Positions 1 to 6,527 of a DNA stretch of 64,000 bases are shown here, piece after piece. Under the pieces are notes generated by a model. The model had not been told where the DNA came from and made no database searches. It saw nothing but the letters and a program-made list of their open reading frames with translations. A program made the position numbers and the translations under genes. The stretch's first letter is position 1, and each line of letters starts with the position of its first letter. The stretch covers positions 187,781-251,780 of the IMG/VR virus record IMGVR_UViG_3300049048_000052. One strand, written 5' to 3'. This DNA is from a virus.

Positions 1-31
1 TAGTTTTGATTACAATTGAGGAGAAATGAGA

Positions 32-277
32 ATGTTGTACTATGCAATAGTCTACAATAAGGTTAGCCTTAAAAGTTCCCTAGTAAGCGCGGGCAGCCCT
101 GGGGCTAGATTTACCGATCCTCAGGTTGCCGAGACTAGACTAAGGAATGCAATCAAATCAGAAACAGAGTTTGGCTGTGTTTATGGAGGTCTGGGTTATA
201 CAAACGCGCTTAGGCATCCTCCCATAATATGGGTGAATGCTAGTGGCGAGGATAAGTCAAGATTGGTGGCAGGCTAA
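32..277 (+). CDS. Small phage protein, paralog of next gene
   Basis: I do not recognise this 81-residue protein. The ATG at 32 is preferred over the in-frame ATG at 26, because GAGGAG at 18-23 sits 8 bases before position 32 but only 2 before 26. The middle of the protein (D-P-Q-V-A-E-T-R-L then A-I-K-S ... F-G-C-V-Y) lines up with the next ORF (D-S-R-E-G-A-E-Q-M-L ... A-L-T-S ... Y-G-V-V-V), so the two look like an old tandem duplication. The genes are joined by a TAATG stop/start overlap, which suggests coupled translation. There is no signal peptide or membrane segment. It is probably an early accessory protein; function unknown. Confidence 0.6.
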   Translation: MLYYAIVYNKVSLKSSLVSAGSPGARFTDPQVAETRLRNAIKSETEFGCVYGGLGYTNALRHPPIIWVNASGEDKSRLVAG

Positions 278-522
278 TGATCCTGGCAATCGCAATAAGT
301 AGGGAAACAGGGGAATCAAATAAGATTCCTACTAGGGAGGGTAAGTACAATTGGGATTCAAGGGAAGGTGCTGAGCAGATGCTTCAGACCGCCTTAACCT
401 CAGACCAATATGGAGTTGTAGTGGAGGTTAATAATCCCTTCTTCCTACACCTGGGTCAAGTGCTTACATTCGTAGGTACTACAAAGGCTGACGAACAAAA
501 TTGGAGATCAGTAGTCCAATAG
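277..522 (+). CDS. Small phage protein, paralog of previous gene
   Basis: This 81-residue protein is of unknown function. Its start overlaps the stop of the preceding gene in a TAATG. Both proteins begin with a short beta-like segment (L-A-I-A-I-S here, Y-Y-A-I-V-Y in the neighbour). This is followed by a loop and an amphipathic helix containing A-E-x-x-L, then a G-V-V-V-E strand, so they probably share a fold. The sequence is soluble and has no recognisable catalytic motif. A promoter-like sequence for the tRNA overlaps its last 20 or so bases. Being the last gene before the tRNA, it may end a short transcription unit. Confidence 0.6.
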   Translation: MILAIAISRETGESNKIPTREGKYNWDSREGAEQMLQTALTSDQYGVVVEVNNPFFLHLGQVLTFVGTTKADEQNWRSVVQ

Positions 523-530
523 GTTATGAT
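501..530 (+). promoter_or_regulatory. Possible sigma70-type promoter before the tRNA
   Basis: TTGGAG (501-506) and TATGAT (525-530) are separated by 18 bases. The -10 matches the consensus at 5 of 6 positions, the -35 only at 3 of 6. A transcript would start near 537, at the hairpin just upstream of the tRNA, and could carry both the tRNA and the RNA ligase. This is inference from two short motifs. Confidence 0.3.
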
Positions 531-534
531 ATAC

Positions 535-556
535 ATAGGAGTCCATCAACTCCTAT
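535..556 (+). promoter_or_regulatory. Perfect inverted repeat upstream of tRNA
   Basis: ATAGGAGT (535-542) and ACTCCTAT (549-556) form a perfect 8-bp stem with the 6-base loop CCATCA. The stem ends 5 bases before the tRNA. There is no T-run, so it is not a typical terminator. A processing or stability element for the tRNA precursor, or an operator overlapping the promoter, are both possible. Confidence 0.45.
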
Positions 557-561
557 CACAC

Positions 562-635
562 GCGCCTGTAGCTCAGTTGGTTAGAGCGCCGAACTCATAA
601 TTCGGATGTCCCTGGTTCGAATCCAGGCTGGCGCA
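562..635 (+). tRNA. tRNA with CAU anticodon (Ile2 or elongator Met)
   Basis: A complete 74-base cloverleaf is visible. The acceptor stem is GCGCCTG paired with CTGGCGC, with one U6-U67 mismatch, and the discriminator is A635. The D stem is GCTC/GAGC (571-574, 584-587). The anticodon stem is CCGAA/TTCGG around the loop CTCATAA (594-600). The T arm is CCTGG-TTCGAAT-CCAGG (611-627). The CCA end is not encoded. It lacks the C1-A72 mismatch and the three G-C pairs of initiator tRNA. C4-G69 and C5-G68 are both present; these pairs are reported as positive signals for the lysidine synthetase TilS in E. coli tRNA-Ile2. With the heavy ATA use in this genome, tRNA-Ile decoding AUA is a strong alternative to tRNA-Met. 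Confidence 0.93.
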
Positions 636-655
636 TTGAGTCTCCGCTAAGGCTC

Positions 656-676
656 ATGGGGACCTTAGGTCCCCAT
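656..676 (+). terminator. Strong hairpin after the tRNA
   Basis: ATGGGGACC (656-664), the loop TTA, and GGTCCCCAT (668-676) make a perfect 9-bp GC-rich hairpin. What follows is TAATAATTAA rather than a T-run, so it would be a weak intrinsic terminator. It could instead define the 3' side of the tRNA precursor or protect the RNA ligase message. It ends 8 bases before the ligase Shine-Dalgarno site. Confidence 0.45.
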
Positions 677-696
677 TAATAATTAAGGAGGTAACT

Positions 697-1332
697 ATGG
701 TTGATCTCAAGTTCCCTAGGACTAAACATCTGCCCTTCTCTCCTGGTAGAGGTAGTGATGATAAGGTTCACCCAGATCTTAGCTTTGTGCTAGATGGTAA
801 GCGTCTACTGCTGACCACAAAGATGGACGGAGAGAACCAAAGGTGGACCCGTAGCAGCTTTAATCTAAGGAGTCTATCATCTACCTCGGGTGGAGAATTG
901 AGATCTAGAGCCAAGGCTAAATGGGGCGAAGTCTGCTACTTAATAGATGAGGGATTGTCTGTTTTTGTAGAGGACACTACAGTAGTCCACTCTATACAAT
1001 ATGGACCCAGACTGACCAATCTATTCGTTATTGCGGTTAGAGATGATAAGACAGGTCACTTCATGTCCTGGTTTGATACTGAACAGTATGCTAGGAAATT
1101 GAACATGAAGACAGTGCCAGTACTATGGCACATGCAAGGCAGTGAATTTATCCGTGTTACTCTGGAGTCTTTAATAAAGGAGAGACATAGAAGTAACCAT
1201 GAGGGTATTGTTTTAAGACCTGAGGACGAGATAACTAATTGGACTGCTCAGACAGCTAAATGGGTTAGGGCTAATCATGTTCAAACAGATGAGCATTGGG
1301 AGCGTACCGCCCTGAAGAACCTGAGGAAGTAA
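697..1332 (+). CDS. RNA ligase (nucleotidyltransferase family)
   Basis: This is predicted to be an ATP-dependent RNA ligase that reseals broken RNA through an enzyme-adenylate. All core nucleotidyltransferase motifs can be seen in its 211 residues: motif I K-M-D-G-E with the adenylated lysine at K42, a motif III-like segment V-E-D-T-T-V-V-H-S-I around 91-100, motif IV E-G-I-V-L-R-P at 169-175 and motif V A-K-W-V-R at 187-191. The N-terminal F-P-R-T-K-H-L-P-F-S-P-G is typical of the phage RNA_ligase family. There is no kinase-phosphatase domain. AAGGAGG lies 6 bases before the ATG. It sits directly after the phage tRNA, so tRNA repair after host anticodon cleavage is a likely role; no polynucleotide kinase is seen in the window. 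Confidence 0.88.
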   Translation: MVDLKFPRTKHLPFSPGRGSDDKVHPDLSFVLDGKRLLLTTKMDGENQRWTRSSFNLRSLSSTSGGELRSRAKAKWGEVCYLIDEGLSVFVEDTTVVHSIQYGPRLTNLFVIAVRDDKTGHFMSWFDTEQYARKLNMKTVPVLWHMQGSEFIRVTLESLIKERHRSNHEGIVLRPEDEITNWTAQTAKWVRANHVQTDEHWERTALKNLRK

Positions 1333-1383
1333 TAGGAAAGCACGTGTGGTCCTTACTGCACGTGTATACCCTTGAGGTGGGAT

Positions 1384-1839
1384 ATGAATGAACAGGATAA
1401 ACAAGAGTATCTAGAGGATCTAGAGTATGACGATACTCCCTTGACTGAGCTAGACTATAAGATCCTCTGTCGACTAAAAGATATGGCCGACGATATTATC
1501 AGTGAGAAGTGCAATACCTACCTTGCATCTGTAGGTAGAAGTTGTAATGGATCCTTATACTCAATAGAGTATGATGGAGGTCATATCAATGTGCGTTACG
1601 TTGATCGTAGGCATTGTGGTTGTTGTAGTGACGACTATTACTCCGAGGTTATACCTGCTGCCCTGCTATGGGATGACTCTATCCTGGCTAAGGCCAAAGA
1701 GGAGTTTCTAGAGAAGCAGAGACAGAAGGCTATTGAGAAACAGGAGCATGCCAAAAGACTAGCGGCTCAACAGGCTATGGCCCAAGAGAAAAGGGATGCT
1801 GCTGAGTATGAAAGGCTAAGGGCTAAGTATGAGCAATGA
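1384..1839 (+). CDS. Conserved phage protein, paralog of next gene
   Basis: This 151-residue acidic protein is of unknown function. The ATG at 1384 is preferred over a TTG at 1372, because GAGGTG at 1374-1379 gives proper spacing only for 1384. The body has the pattern L-T-E-x-D-Y-x-I-L, a beta-rich middle with a C-G-C-C cluster, P-A-x-L-L-W-D, and then a long charged, Gln-rich helix ending in E-Y-E-R-L-R-A-K-Y-E. The next gene shares this layout and ending, so the two are tandem paralogs. The C-terminal helix is likely a coiled coil. The four clustered cysteines occur only in this copy and might bind a metal. A TTG-to-TAA stretch upstream contains two copies of GCACGTGT (1340 and 1358). Confidence 0.65.
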   Translation: MNEQDKQEYLEDLEYDDTPLTELDYKILCRLKDMADDIISEKCNTYLASVGRSCNGSLYSIEYDGGHINVRYVDRRHCGCCSDDYYSEVIPAALLWDDSILAKAKEEFLEKQRQKAIEKQEHAKRLAAQQAMAQEKRDAAEYERLRAKYEQ

Positions 1840-2233
1840 GGTAGCATCTACTTACCTCAATATGTTGAGAGGTAAGGGTACTATAACTGAGACAGATTAT
1901 GAGATACTCTATCAGCTATCTAGTATAGCAGTAGGCATACTAAGTGAGCGGGGTAGGGAGTATCTCAGGGCCCATGATCTAGAGGTGGTATGTTCCAGCA
2001 TTGTTTCCTTAGACTTCTGGATGAGGGAGATATGTATATGCTTCGAGATAGAGTATGAGGATGATACGTTTGCCTGGCGCCAGGTCCCAGCAGAGCTTCT
2101 ATGGAATGGTGACCTAGTGGAGCAGGTTAAGAATAAGCTTAGAGAGAAGGCTGCAGCAGCTGAGGTCTCTAAGGAAGAAGCTGAATTGATTGAATATGAA
2201 CGATTAAAGGCTAAATATGAAAAGCATTATTAA
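1829..2233 (+). CDS. Conserved phage protein, paralog of previous gene
   Basis: This 134-residue protein overlaps the previous gene by 11 bases. It shares with it T-E-T-D-Y-E-I-L near residue 19, the P-A-E-L-L-W-N segment and the terminal E-Y-E-R-L-K-A-K-Y-E helix, so a tandem duplication is clear. Here the cysteine cluster is lost and the C-terminal helix is shorter. No enzymatic motif is visible. Overlapping genes with related products suggest the two proteins are made together and may form a heteromer through their C-terminal helices. Function unknown. Confidence 0.65.
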   Translation: MSNEVASTYLNMLRGKGTITETDYEILYQLSSIAVGILSERGREYLRAHDLEVVCSSIVSLDFWMREICICFEIEYEDDTFAWRQVPAELLWNGDLVEQVKNKLREKAAAAEVSKEEAELIEYERLKAKYEKHY

Positions 2234-2390
2234 TAAGAAAGATAAGTTCCATCCGATGGCGGATATGTATATTACCAACTACTACGACAAAGGTATTAGA
2301 CGCTTCATGGTTGATTATTGTAACCGCAATAAACCCTTAGGCTTCGCTAAAGTTAAGACTGAGGAACCTAAGGATGAAAGTAGGGGATAA
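2217..2390 (+). CDS. Small basic protein, overlapping both neighbours
   Basis: A 57-residue reading frame starts at ATG 2217, inside the end of the previous gene (stop at 2233), and stops with TAA at 2388-2390, inside the start of the next gene (ATG 2374). Without it the stretch 2234-2373 would be the only sizeable unexplained gap in this part of a tightly packed operon. The product is basic and aromatic-rich, with segments such as M-Y-I-T-N-Y-Y-D-K-G and R-R-F-M-V-D-Y-C-N-R, and has no membrane segment. There is no clear Shine-Dalgarno site, so translation would depend on coupling. Function unknown; the case for a real gene rests on position and open frame. Confidence 0.5.
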   Translation: MKSIINKKDKFHPMADMYITNYYDKGIRRFMVDYCNRNKPLGFAKVKTEEPKDESRG

Positions 2391-3084
2391 GGTCTGGTTA
2401 GTCAGGGAGGTGGGATCCCGTAGAGAGGCTCATATAGTAGATGAGTATGCTCTAATGAGCAATCCACCTATATATGTATGGAAGGTGGCCTGCCCATCTC
2501 TGGATAGTACTGGTCTTATCTTTAGACAAGATACTAAGAAGTGTTTTAACTATGGTAACAACGCATATTGGATTGAACCTATGGATAGAGAGTTAAACCT
2601 AGAAGAGAAGGCTACTAACTTTGAGACCTATGAGCACATCAATAAGGTGATGCTCTATATGGAACAGATGAAGTTAGCCCTCGCTAAGAGACAGTTCTCA
2701 CATGATAGGTCCAAATTAGAGGATCCTGAGGTAGAGATGTTCACTAGGCTTACCCATAAACTCAAAGGTATTACCTATGGTAGTCAAGAGTATAAGGACT
2801 GTCTAGCTGAGATGGGCCCTGCTTTGGAGCATCACTATTCCGAGAATGCTCATCATCCTGAGCATCACAACTTAGGGGTTGATAGCATGACTCTCATAGA
2901 TGTCCTAGAGATGCTCTGTGACTGGTATGCCTCATGTCAGCGCCATGCTGATGGGAATATTTATAAGTCTATTGATATTAATACTGAGCGCTTTGGTCTC
3001 TCAGATCAACTAGCCAATATATTAAGGAATACAGTGAAGCTCTTTAATGATGACTTCACTCAGACTACTCAGAAAGGTCTATAA
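2374..3084 (+). CDS. DUF5662 family protein
   Basis: Residues about 85-230 match the pattern I recall for the phage and bacterial DUF5662 family. It contains H-I-N-K-V-x-x-Y-M, an H-D-R-S-K motif at 110-114, H-H-Y-S-E-N-x-H-H-P-E-H-H at 153-165, and then D-V-L-E-M-L-C-D-W and R-H-x-D-G-N-I. The dense histidines and aspartates suggest a metal-dependent, HD-like alpha-helical enzyme, although no activity is established to my knowledge. The first 75 residues form a separate small beta-type domain (K-V-G-D-K-V-W-L-V at the start) resembling a barrel. The start overlaps the small upstream ORF. A hairpin follows the stop codon. Confidence 0.75.
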   Translation: MKVGDKVWLVREVGSRREAHIVDEYALMSNPPIYVWKVACPSLDSTGLIFRQDTKKCFNYGNNAYWIEPMDRELNLEEKATNFETYEHINKVMLYMEQMKLALAKRQFSHDRSKLEDPEVEMFTRLTHKLKGITYGSQEYKDCLAEMGPALEHHYSENAHHPEHHNLGVDSMTLIDVLEMLCDWYASCQRHADGNIYKSIDINTERFGLSDQLANILRNTVKLFNDDFTQTTQKGL

Positions 3085-3089
3085 ATGAT

Positions 3090-3110
3090 GGGGGACCATA
3101 GGGCCCCCCT
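3090..3110 (+). terminator. GC-rich hairpin between genes
   Basis: GGGGG (3090-3094), ACC, loop ATA, GGG, CCCCC (3104-3108) can fold into a stem of 5 G-C pairs plus 2 more around one A-G mismatch. It is followed by CTTTAATTT. It could be a leaky terminator or an attenuating hairpin just before the G-rich ribosome site of the next gene. Confidence 0.4.
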
Positions 3111-3127
3111 TTAATTTAGGGGGGTTT

Positions 3128-3799
3128 ATGAGAGACTTAGCAAGACAGATGCTATTGACTGCTCAGAAGTATGTCAATGTAGGTAAGAAGCCTCCTGGGT
3201 TTCATAGCTTTACCAATAAGTACTTAGAAGAGTATGAGAAAATCTTTAGGAATTGGAGAGAACGCACCTTCTTTCCTATGACGTTAGAGGATGTCCAGGC
3301 AGACCTACTGGCTTCATATGCTAGGGACTTTTTTGTCTATAGCTTCTCTTGGGCTATACCTTCTGATGAGGCTATAGACTTAATTGCTAGCTATGACAAC
3401 ATAATAGATGCTGGCGCCGGTACAGGTTACTGGGCTGGCCTATTAAGACAGCAGGGTTGTAAGGTGGAGGCTTGGGATAAGCAGCCTTATTTCAATGGCT
3501 ACTGTAACACTTCTTGGTCTTATGTAGAGAGGGTAGCTCCTGCGGAGGTCTTATATAGGTTAAGTAGTAGGTGCAATCACACCTTATTACTTGTATGGCC
3601 CCCAGTGAATTCTTTTGCATATAAAGCCGTTAAGGCCTTTAGTGGTAATAGGGTTATATATGTGGGGGAATGGTATGGCTGTACAGGGGATGCTGATTTT
3701 CATAATTATCTTGAGGACTACTTTGAGGTAGTTAATGTCTTAGAGATACCCCGTTGGCCCTGCATATTAGATCGTTTATACGTCTTGGAGAGAAAATAG
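3128..3799 (+). CDS. Class I SAM-dependent methyltransferase-like protein
   Basis: This 223-residue protein has the SAM-binding loop of Rossmann-fold methyltransferases: N-I-I-D-A-G-A-G-T-G-Y-W at 91-102. An acidic residue ending the second strand follows (E-A-W-D at 114-117). A motif IV-like L-L-L-V-W-P-P follows further on, where the catalytic D/N-P-P-Y/W of amino-methyltransferases would be. The first 75 residues are an added helical region with L-x-x-Y-A-R-D. The substrate cannot be predicted; DNA, RNA and small molecules are all possible. The start is ATG with a G-rich ribosome site about 6 bases upstream. Confidence 0.65.
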   Translation: MRDLARQMLLTAQKYVNVGKKPPGFHSFTNKYLEEYEKIFRNWRERTFFPMTLEDVQADLLASYARDFFVYSFSWAIPSDEAIDLIASYDNIIDAGAGTGYWAGLLRQQGCKVEAWDKQPYFNGYCNTSWSYVERVAPAEVLYRLSSRCNHTLLLVWPPVNSFAYKAVKAFSGNRVIYVGEWYGCTGDADFHNYLEDYFEVVNVLEIPRWPCILDRLYVLERK

Positions 3800-3801
3800 C
3801 A

Positions 3802-4149
3802 TTGGAACAATTACTATGCCATCTAGTTGGCGATTATTTATTGCAAAACGACTGGATGGCTAGTAATAAGACTAAGGACATGTCAGTGGCTGCCATACAC
3901 GGGGCCACTTACTTCCTACCTTTCTTCCTCATTACTAACTCCTTTTGGGCCCTAATAGTTATACTGATTACTCATATAATTATTGATCATTACTCCCTAG
4001 CTAGGGAGTTCAATAAGTTAAAGAATGATTGTTGGACCTTTAATGGATTCCCCCTGGATAGACCTATATGGCTCACTACGTGGGTGATCATTATTATGGA
4101 TAACACTATGCACCTACTAATTAATTACTTTGCATTGAGGTATCTATGA
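3802..4149 (+). CDS. DUF3307-like membrane protein
   Basis: This is a short integral membrane protein of 115 residues with about three hydrophobic segments. The pattern H-L-V-G-D-Y-L-L-Q-N-D-W-M near the start, then K, H-G-A-T-Y and T-H-I-I-I-D-H, matches the DUF3307 family, whose histidines and aspartates are conserved but whose function is unknown. An upstream TTG at 3754 would add 16 residues inside the preceding gene. The TTG at 3802, directly after the previous stop and behind GGAGAG, gives the usual family N-terminus and is preferred. It ends in an ATGA overlap with the next gene. Confidence 0.65.
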   Translation: MEQLLCHLVGDYLLQNDWMASNKTKDMSVAAIHGATYFLPFFLITNSFWALIVILITHIIIDHYSLAREFNKLKNDCWTFNGFPLDRPIWLTTWVIIIMDNTMHLLINYFALRYL

Positions 4150-4526
4150 GGGTATATCATGGTACAGATCAAGAGCTAACCCATATAAAGAAGGGTAGCT
4201 ATGTAACCCCCTTTCTACATGCAGCTAGACTATGGGGAGTTAAATGGAGCTATGAGCAGTTAATCTCAATAGATCCTAACAAAGTAGGAGAAACATTAAG
4301 ATTCCGTGCGCAGGCTATAGAATCCAGTCCCCTATTTGTGTATGTCAATGAGTTAGATGAGACTCAATTAGAGAAGACTACAACTAATCAGGATGTCCTC
4401 TATCCTTACATATATAAGACCAGGTTAGACCTATGGTTCAAAGAGGAAGAAAGATGGAGTGACTGGAAACTAGTTATTCCTTATTATGAGCGTCAGGATA
4501 GATATGGATACACACAATACCAATAG
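4146..4526 (+). CDS. Small YHGT protein, possible ADP-ribosyltransferase-like fold
   Basis: This 126-residue protein starts in an ATGA overlap. It opens with M-R-V-Y-H-G-T and then, after about 12 residues, G-S-Y-V-T-P with an A-A-R-L-W helix. That order (Y-H-G-T/S, then a Ser/Thr strand and a helix) is seen at the NAD-binding end of several ADP-ribosyltransferase-like families. The protein is short and I see no unambiguous catalytic glutamate; E-R-W or E-R-Q-D near the C-terminus could serve. The fold assignment is only a suggestion. It could equally be an unrelated hypothetical phage protein. Confidence 0.5.
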   Translation: MRVYHGTDQELTHIKKGSYVTPFLHAARLWGVKWSYEQLISIDPNKVGETLRFRAQAIESSPLFVYVNELDETQLEKTTTNQDVLYPYIYKTRLDLWFKEEERWSDWKLVIPYYERQDRYGYTQYQ

Positions 4527-5217
4527 GACTAGAAACATATTCTATGACACTGAGTTCATAGAAAGGGGCCCTGATTACCCCCTAACCCTTATCAGCATAG
4601 GTATGGTAGATGATGATGGTAGAACCTTCTATAGGGTCTCCTCTGAGTTTAGGGAGGAGGACTGTAATGATTGGGTTAAGGCTAACGTACTACCTTACCT
4701 GGGTCCTACTCACCCTTGTAGTAGAGCTGAGATAGCTCATGATCTAATGGAGTTCATAGGGGCTGATAAGCCTAGGTGGTATGGTTATTACTCTGCCTAT
4801 GACCATGTGCTCCTATGCCAACTCTTTGGTACTATGATAGAGCTTCCCAAGGGGTGGCCTATGTATACTAGGGACATTAAGCAAATGTTGGATTCCATCG
4901 GCAATCCAGAGGTGCCTAAGGACTTCAATGGAGTACTCCATAACGCTCTTGAGGATGCTCTATGGAATAAGAAGGTATACGAATGGCTATTAGGTCTAGG
5001 CTGTATAGAATCTAATGCTAGTCATAGGGATCGTATGGAACGCCTGTTATATGATATGAAGCTGGACTATAATAACCCCGAGCTAGTCCAATATTCCGGG
5101 TATGAAAATACGGATAATATAATCCTCTTAGGTAATGGAAGAGGCTACAGAGGTTTTACTGCAGAGTTCTTCTTTAATCCAGATGGATCCTTCGACCATC
5201 ATGGAATATGGGAATAG
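4504..5217 (+). CDS. 3'-5' exonuclease, DEDDh superfamily (Rv2179c-like)
   Basis: This is a two-metal 3'-5' exonuclease of the RNase T/DnaQ superfamily, closest by pattern to the Rv2179c-like exoribonucleases. The catalytic set is visible, numbered from the ATG at 4504: D15 and E17 in F-Y-D-T-E-F-I-E, D100 in Y-S-A-Y-D-H, and H146 and D151 in H-N-A-L-E-D-A. The ATG at 4486 would add 6 residues; position 4504 has AGGAT 6 bases upstream and is preferred. About 70 residues after the nuclease core (E-S-N-A-S-H-R-D-R-M onward) form an extra C-terminal domain with F-F-F-N-P-D-G, which I do not recognise. Confidence 0.78.
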   Translation: MDTHNTNRTRNIFYDTEFIERGPDYPLTLISIGMVDDDGRTFYRVSSEFREEDCNDWVKANVLPYLGPTHPCSRAEIAHDLMEFIGADKPRWYGYYSAYDHVLLCQLFGTMIELPKGWPMYTRDIKQMLDSIGNPEVPKDFNGVLHNALEDALWNKKVYEWLLGLGCIESNASHRDRMERLLYDMKLDYNNPELVQYSGYENTDNIILLGNGRGYRGFTAEFFFNPDGSFDHHGIWE

Positions 5218-5329
5218 GTTAATTGATTATATAAAATACCCCGGCCTGGTATAGGGAGTTCGATTCTCCTACCGGGGACTTTGGGAGTCCCATCTCCCTC
5301 CTATTGATTTCATAGATAATAAGGATACT
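5218..5329 (+). other. Non-coding gap with tRNA remnant and ATTGATT copies
   Basis: This 112-base gap contains the acceptor/T-arm tRNA remnant (5239-5278), two ATTGATT heptamers (5222-5228 and 5303-5309), a small GGGAG/CTCCC hairpin (5283-5298) and the AAGGA ribosome site of the helicase gene. I see no clear paired -35 and -10 boxes. Confidence 0.6.
5239..5278 (+). pseudogene. tRNA-like remnant: acceptor stem plus T arm only
   Basis: CCCCGG (5239-5244) pairs perfectly with CCGGGG (5272-5277), followed by A5278 at the discriminator position. Inside is a T arm, GGGAG-TTCGATT-CTCCT (5254-5270), with an intact consensus T loop. Only 9 bases (CCTGGTATA, resembling a D-loop fragment) separate the 5' acceptor strand from the T stem, so the D stem and the whole anticodon arm are missing. 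It looks like a tRNA gene reduced by an internal deletion, although the retained perfect stem leaves open a working minihelix. Confidence 0.7.
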
Positions 5330-6517
5330 ATGCTATCAAACAGATTTATGACCGAACCACTATTTATAAGTATACTGGGCCCTGCGGGGGTCGGTAAGTC
5401 GTTTACGGTTAATGAGAAGCTTAAAGAGGATCCATCCTACTGTATGAGGACCAGTACCACTGGTATATCAGCAGTGAACCTAGGAGGGGGTGCCATGACT
5501 ATTAACTCAGCCCTCAAATATTTTAATACTAAGCAGCTACTAATGAAGGTAGCCAATAAAGAAATAGATAGTATTCTGAAGAAGATCAGTGAGAGATTCA
5601 GGTACATAGTTATAGATGAGTGCTCTATGTTAGATGCCGCTCAGGTGGACCTTATATATACTGCTATATGTAGATTTAATGCTCAGAATAGAAAGAGGAA
5701 GTTAGGACTATATCTAACTGGTGATAGTGGTCAGTTGCCTGCTGTAAGTGGTAAGCCCTTCTTTGAGGCTAGATACTGGAATGCCTTTCATGTCTCATAT
5801 CTAACTGAGGTAAAGAGACAGAGTGATAAGGACTTTATTAAGGCATTACAACTAGTGAGAGCAGGTAGGCCCGAGGAGGCTGTAGACTGGTTTGAGGAGA
5901 ACATAGGATTCCATAGTTCTATTGATGAGGACTTTGAGGGCTCCACTTTCTTCTCTATGAATGCTGAGGTGGATACCTATAACTTTAGGAAGCTCACTGA
6001 GTTAGAGGGCGTATCCAAGAAGTATGTAGCCCTAATAGAGGGTACACCTATGGCTGTGTGGAAGGACATACCTAAGTATGTTGAACTAAAGAAGGGCGCC
6101 CTCATTACTATCCTTATCAATAACATTGAGCAGGGTTATGCCAATGGTGATATGGCCATCGTCCAGGAGACCTTTGACACCTGTATCCTAGTTAAGCTAC
6201 TGAGAACTAAGAGGCAGGTATACATCCATTATCATGGTGTAAATAATGTGCCCCTAGGTCAATATAAACCTGTAGGTTCTATCAGTTACTTACCAGTTAG
6301 ATTATCGTGGGCCAGCACTATTCATAAGAGTCAGTCTCTGAGTCTAGATGCAGTACAGATTAAGTTAGGTGGTGAGTTCCTAGAGAGATTAAGTGGTGGT
6401 TTATATACTGCTCTATCTAGAGTAAGGACAAAGGAAGGCCTACGCATAGTAGGTAATAGAGAATCGTTTATACAAAGTTGTTACGTTGATCCTAGATACA
6501 TTCCATATATTAAATAG
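5330..6517 (+). CDS. SF1 DNA helicase, Dda/Pif1/RecD-like
   Basis: This is an ATP-driven helicase of superfamily 1B, likely used in replication or recombination. In its 395 residues it shows Walker A G-P-A-G-V-G-K-S (17-24), motif Ia around T-S-T-T-G-I-S-A, Walker B V-I-D-E-C-S-M (94-100), motif III G-D-S-G-Q-L-P (131-137) with an R-Q pair after it, and C-terminal S-W-A-S-T-I-H-K-S-Q-S-L-S-L-D and L-Y-T-A-L-S-R-V, which are motifs V and VI of Pif1/Dda/RecD2 enzymes. The length is close to T4 Dda (about 440). AAGGA lies upstream of the ATG. Confidence 0.9.
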   Translation: MLSNRFMTEPLFISILGPAGVGKSFTVNEKLKEDPSYCMRTSTTGISAVNLGGGAMTINSALKYFNTKQLLMKVANKEIDSILKKISERFRYIVIDECSMLDAAQVDLIYTAICRFNAQNRKRKLGLYLTGDSGQLPAVSGKPFFEARYWNAFHVSYLTEVKRQSDKDFIKALQLVRAGRPEEAVDWFEENIGFHSSIDEDFEGSTFFSMNAEVDTYNFRKLTELEGVSKKYVALIEGTPMAVWKDIPKYVELKKGALITILINNIEQGYANGDMAIVQETFDTCILVKLLRTKRQVYIHYHGVNNVPLGQYKPVGSISYLPVRLSWASTIHKSQSLSLDAVQIKLGGEFLERLSGGLYTALSRVRTKEGLRIVGNRESFIQSCYVDPRYIPYIK

Positions 6518-6527
6518 GTATAGATAA

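Noticed and set aside
1340-1365. Two copies of GCACGTGT as a possible operator
   Set aside because: Two copies only, 18 bases apart, with no promoter elements nearby; it may be chance. The CACGTG halves can pair but the loop is 12 bases.
5272-5298. Attachment site (attP) in the tRNA remnant
   Set aside because: No integrase or recombinase in the window, and the remnant holds both ends of the acceptor stem, unlike an attP, which usually keeps only a tRNA 3' half.
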